Shown piece after piece: positions 5,921 through 7,491 of a stretch of DNA of 7,491 bases. The notes under the pieces are model-generated. The model was given only the letters and a program-made list of their open reading frames with translations, did not search any database and was not told the origin of the DNA. Numbering within the stretch: position 1 is the first letter of the stretch; each line of letters opens with the position of its first letter. The position numbers were made by a program, and so were the translations under genes. The stretch comes from an uncultured Collinsella sp. (GTDB lineage Bacteria; Actinomycetota; Coriobacteriia; Coriobacteriales; Coriobacteriaceae): assembly GCA_900553935.1 (NCBI GenBank), contig USFK01000067.1, positions 1 through 7,491 on the forward strand, read 5' to 3'.

Positions 5921-5957
5921 TTGGTAGATGCGTGGGACATGCCTTACAATCTACCAA
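5921..5957 (+). promoter_or_regulatory. Promoter of the MFS gene with overlapping inverted repeat
   Basis: TTGGTA (5921-5926) and TACAAT (5945-5950) form a -35/-10 pair with an 18-bp spacer. A perfect 9-bp inverted repeat, TTGGTAGAT (5921-5929) and ATCTACCAA (5949-5957), has one arm on the -35 and the other running across the end of the -10. This placement would suit a repressor operator; no regulator gene is in the window. The predicted leader to the gene start is about 130 nt. Confidence 0.5.
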
Positions 5958-6009
5958 GTAGTTCATGACGGGCGAAAAACGGAGAAAAGGGGCTTGATGC
6001 GTCCTTAAC

Positions 6010-6075
6010 GTTTCATGCGGATAGATTGATTTGACAGACGGTGGTGAATGCCCGCCGTCCGCATTCGTATGAAAC
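6010..6075 (+). other. Structured 5' leader of the MFS gene
   Basis: GTTTCAT (6010-6016) pairs with ATGAAAC (6069-6075) and GCGGA (6017-6021) with TCCGC (6058-6062), leaving a 6-nt bulge at 6063-6068. GACGG (6037-6041) can alternatively pair with CCGTC (6055-6059). The structure ends directly before the Shine-Dalgarno AAGGAG (6076-6081), a position where folding could affect translation. It matches no riboswitch class that I recognise, and no T-run follows. Confidence 0.4.
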
Positions 6076-6086
6076 AAGGAGTCTCC

Positions 6087-7367
6087 ATGCTCGCCTCTCT
6101 TTTCTCAAAGCCTCAATCGTCGCTGTCCGTGCAGGCCAAGCGCCTGGTGGCAATACGCTTCCTCATCTACACCGGGTTTCAGACCAGTTATTTTATCGGC
6201 GTCATCGGAACGCTCACCTATGCGGATGACGCCTCGGTCGTCGCGACATCGCTGGCCGTCCTGTTTATGAACGTCTTTGTGATCCTGGGATCCTTTGCGG
6301 GTGGCGCGGAGCTCGACGCCTGGGGTCCGCGCCGTCATTTCTTGCTGAGCACCATCGGCGCTCTCGCAACTGGCGCGGCAATCATCGCCTTTGGTAGCGC
6401 GACCGGCGTCGTCCTGCTCGGCGCGGTGTTTCTGGGCTTTGTGATGGGATTCGCCCAGCCCATTGCCACATCCTATCCGGCCTACCTCACCGACGATCCT
6501 GTCGAGCTCAAAGACATCAACTCCGCCATCGCCATGTTCTCAAACGTGAGTATCATCGTTGGCCCCACGCTGGGCGGCTTTGTCGCGGCGACTGCGTCGT
6601 CGCGCGCGGTGTTTGTGCTCATGATGCTCTTTACCGTGCTGGCGCTCGTCGCCGGCTGGGGCTTTAGGCCGCAGACCAGCCATGTCGCCGGGGATGCGGA
6701 TGCCGATTCGGCAGAGGAAGGGGAGCGTGCGGGACAAAGCTCCAACCCCAGCGCATCCTCCCGTGTCACCCTCGCGACTAGCATCAAGACGGTCTTTACC
6801 AATAGCGTCCTCACCCTGCTGTTTTGCATCATTTTTCTTTCGAACTTTGGCTACGGAGCCTTCGATCCGCTCGAGTCGTTTTTCTATCGCGATGTTCTGC
6901 ACGTTGGCGTTGAGTGGATGGGCTGGCTCTCGTCTGCCTGCGGTGTCGGCGCGGTGCTGGGTGCCGTGCTCGCGCTCCGCTTGCCGCCGCACCTGGTCAA
7001 CCTTAAAACGCTGCTCGTGGCGCTTATGTCTGTAGGCCTGGGAAGTCTGCTCTATGTGGGGACGCCGTACGTGGGCGTGGCTCTTGTCGGCCAGATTGCC
7101 TTGGGCATAGCCTGGGGTGTCGTCAACCCGCTCCACAACACCATCGTGCAAACGACGGCTCCGCTCGAGCAGCTCGGTCGCGTCAACTCGGTCATGGGCT
7201 TTGGCAATATGTTCGCCGGCGTGGCCCCTCTGGCGGTTGCACCGTGGCTGGCGGCAACATTTGGCGTGCAGCAGACGCTCCTAGGGGCGGGTATGGTCGT
7301 GACGGCGGTTCCCGCGGCGTTGCTGCTGTTTGGACGTAATCACTTGGATCGTGCCGTAGAGCGGTAA
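6087..7367 (+). CDS. MFS transporter, probable drug/metabolite efflux type
   Basis: A 426-residue inner-membrane protein with the length and spacing of a 12-helix major facilitator. TM1 is at about 20-44 and TM6 at about 175-196, followed by a hydrophilic, acidic central loop (about 198-240, with DADADSAEEGE) and six more helices. Motif A is GGAELDAWGPRR (residues 72-83; D77, G80, R82, R83) between TM2 and TM3. VGPTLGG (158-164) in TM5 resembles the antiporter motif C of proton-coupled exporters, which favours efflux over uptake; the substrate is unknown. I chose ATG 6087 because AAGGAG lies five bases upstream; in-frame ATGs at 6048 and 6069 lack such a site and fall in the structured leader. 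The gene appears to be a separate unit with its own promoter. Its link to the beta-glucoside genes, if any, is only proximity. Confidence 0.88.
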   Translation: MLASLFSKPQSSLSVQAKRLVAIRFLIYTGFQTSYFIGVIGTLTYADDASVVATSLAVLFMNVFVILGSFAGGAELDAWGPRRHFLLSTIGALATGAAIIAFGSATGVVLLGAVFLGFVMGFAQPIATSYPAYLTDDPVELKDINSAIAMFSNVSIIVGPTLGGFVAATASSRAVFVLMMLFTVLALVAGWGFRPQTSHVAGDADADSAEEGERAGQSSNPSASSRVTLATSIKTVFTNSVLTLLFCIIFLSNFGYGAFDPLESFFYRDVLHVGVEWMGWLSSACGVGAVLGAVLALRLPPHLVNLKTLLVALMSVGLGSLLYVGTPYVGVALVGQIALGIAWGVVNPLHNTIVQTTAPLEQLGRVNSVMGFGNMFAGVAPLAVAPWLAATFGVQQTLLGAGMVVTAVPAALLLFGRNHLDRAVER

Positions 7368-7374
7368 GAAATCG

Positions 7375-7427
7375 TCACAACATTCGATGAAAATCGCGAT
7401 TTTGCCGAAAAACATCGAATGTTGTGA
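7375..7427. repeat. 15-bp inverted repeat with nested palindrome after the MFS gene
   Basis: TCACAACATTCGATG (7375-7389) and CATCGAATGTTGTGA (7413-7427) are perfect complements, starting 7 nt after the MFS stop. The 23-nt loop itself begins with the perfect 14-bp palindrome AAAATCGCGATTTT (7390-7403). Only a weak T-tract (TGGTTTGG) follows, so it may be a terminator, a repeat element or a protein site. Its sequence differs from the GGCCAGGCA family. Confidence 0.7.
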
Positions 7428-7449
7428 TGGTTTGGCCCGCAGACGCCGC

Positions 7450-7483
7450 AACCATCACAAAGGGGCCAGGCACCTTTTGCACC
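7450..7483 (+). repeat. Palindromic repeat copy with mismatched arms at the window edge
   Basis: The core AAAGG (7459-7463), loop GGCCAGGCA (7464-7472), CCTTT (7473-7477) is identical to the other copies. The left arm is AACCATCACAAAGG, but the right side reads CCTTTTGCACC instead of the expected CCTTTGTGATGGTT, so only the inner 5 bp pair. It is either a decayed or recombined copy; the window ends 8 nt later. Confidence 0.65.
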
Positions 7484-7491
7484 AAAGCGCC

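Noticed and set aside
4258..5940. 560-residue minus-strand reading frame opposite the GH1 gene
   Set aside because: It is a compositional shadow of GC-rich coding sequence; the + strand carries complete GH1 catalytic motifs and a good Shine-Dalgarno, while the minus frame shows no recognisable domain and runs through the MITE-like element.
6032..6037. TTGACA as a second -35 box before the MFS gene
   Set aside because: No -10-like hexamer is present at 15-19 bp; the nearest candidate is about 30 bp away.
635..7483. CRISPR-like interpretation of the repeated palindromes
   Set aside because: Copies are dispersed between genes at irregular distances, with no regular spacers and no cas genes.

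Overview
The window looks like a chromosome fragment of a gut Coriobacteriia species, most likely Collinsella or a close relative. The basis is inference: GC-rich coding sequence with strong Shine-Dalgarno sites, a PTS beta-glucoside locus, a MobB-type molybdenum cofactor gene, and intergenic palindromes with the core AAAGGGGCCAGGCACCTTT that I associate with Collinsella assemblies. Every supported gene is on the + strand; the long minus-strand reading frames are shadows.

Layout. (1) 1-636: 3' part of a mobB-type GTPase gene entering from the left edge, closed by a hairpin that overlaps its stop codon. (2) 807-1391: a histidine-phosphatase (phosphoglycerate-mutase-like) gene with its own sigma-70-like promoter, followed by a palindromic repeat acting as terminator. 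(3) 1501-4099: a beta-glucoside locus made of a leader with an RNA antiterminator (RAT)-like site and an overlapping terminator, a BglG/LicT antiterminator gene, a PTS EIIBC permease gene and a strong intrinsic terminator. (4) 4100-4401: a 300-nt gap holding a 162-bp MITE-like inverted repeat and a GC-rich leader hairpin. (5) 4402-5850: a GH1 6-phospho-beta-glucosidase, ended by another palindromic repeat. (6) 5921-7367: an MFS efflux-type transporter with an inverted repeat across its promoter and a structured 5' leader. (7) 7375-7491: a 15-bp hairpin and a copy of the palindromic repeat with mismatched arms.

How the genes work together. The EIIBC permease would take up and phosphorylate an aryl- or alkyl-beta-glucoside or cellobiose-type sugar, using a IIA domain supplied from elsewhere. 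The GH1 enzyme would split the 6-phosphorylated product. The BglG-type protein, whose activity should be set by PTS phosphorylation of four conserved histidines, would bind the RAT and allow readthrough into its own gene and the permease. The terminator's 3' arm also covers the antiterminator gene's Shine-Dalgarno site, so the switch may act on translation as well. The mobB, phosphatase and transporter genes look functionally unrelated to this locus.

I see no tRNA, rRNA, CRISPR array, transposase or phage gene. The most notable items are the autoregulatory RAT/terminator leader, the palindromic repeat family whose stems vary while pairing is kept, and the MITE-like element between the permease and hydrolase genes.
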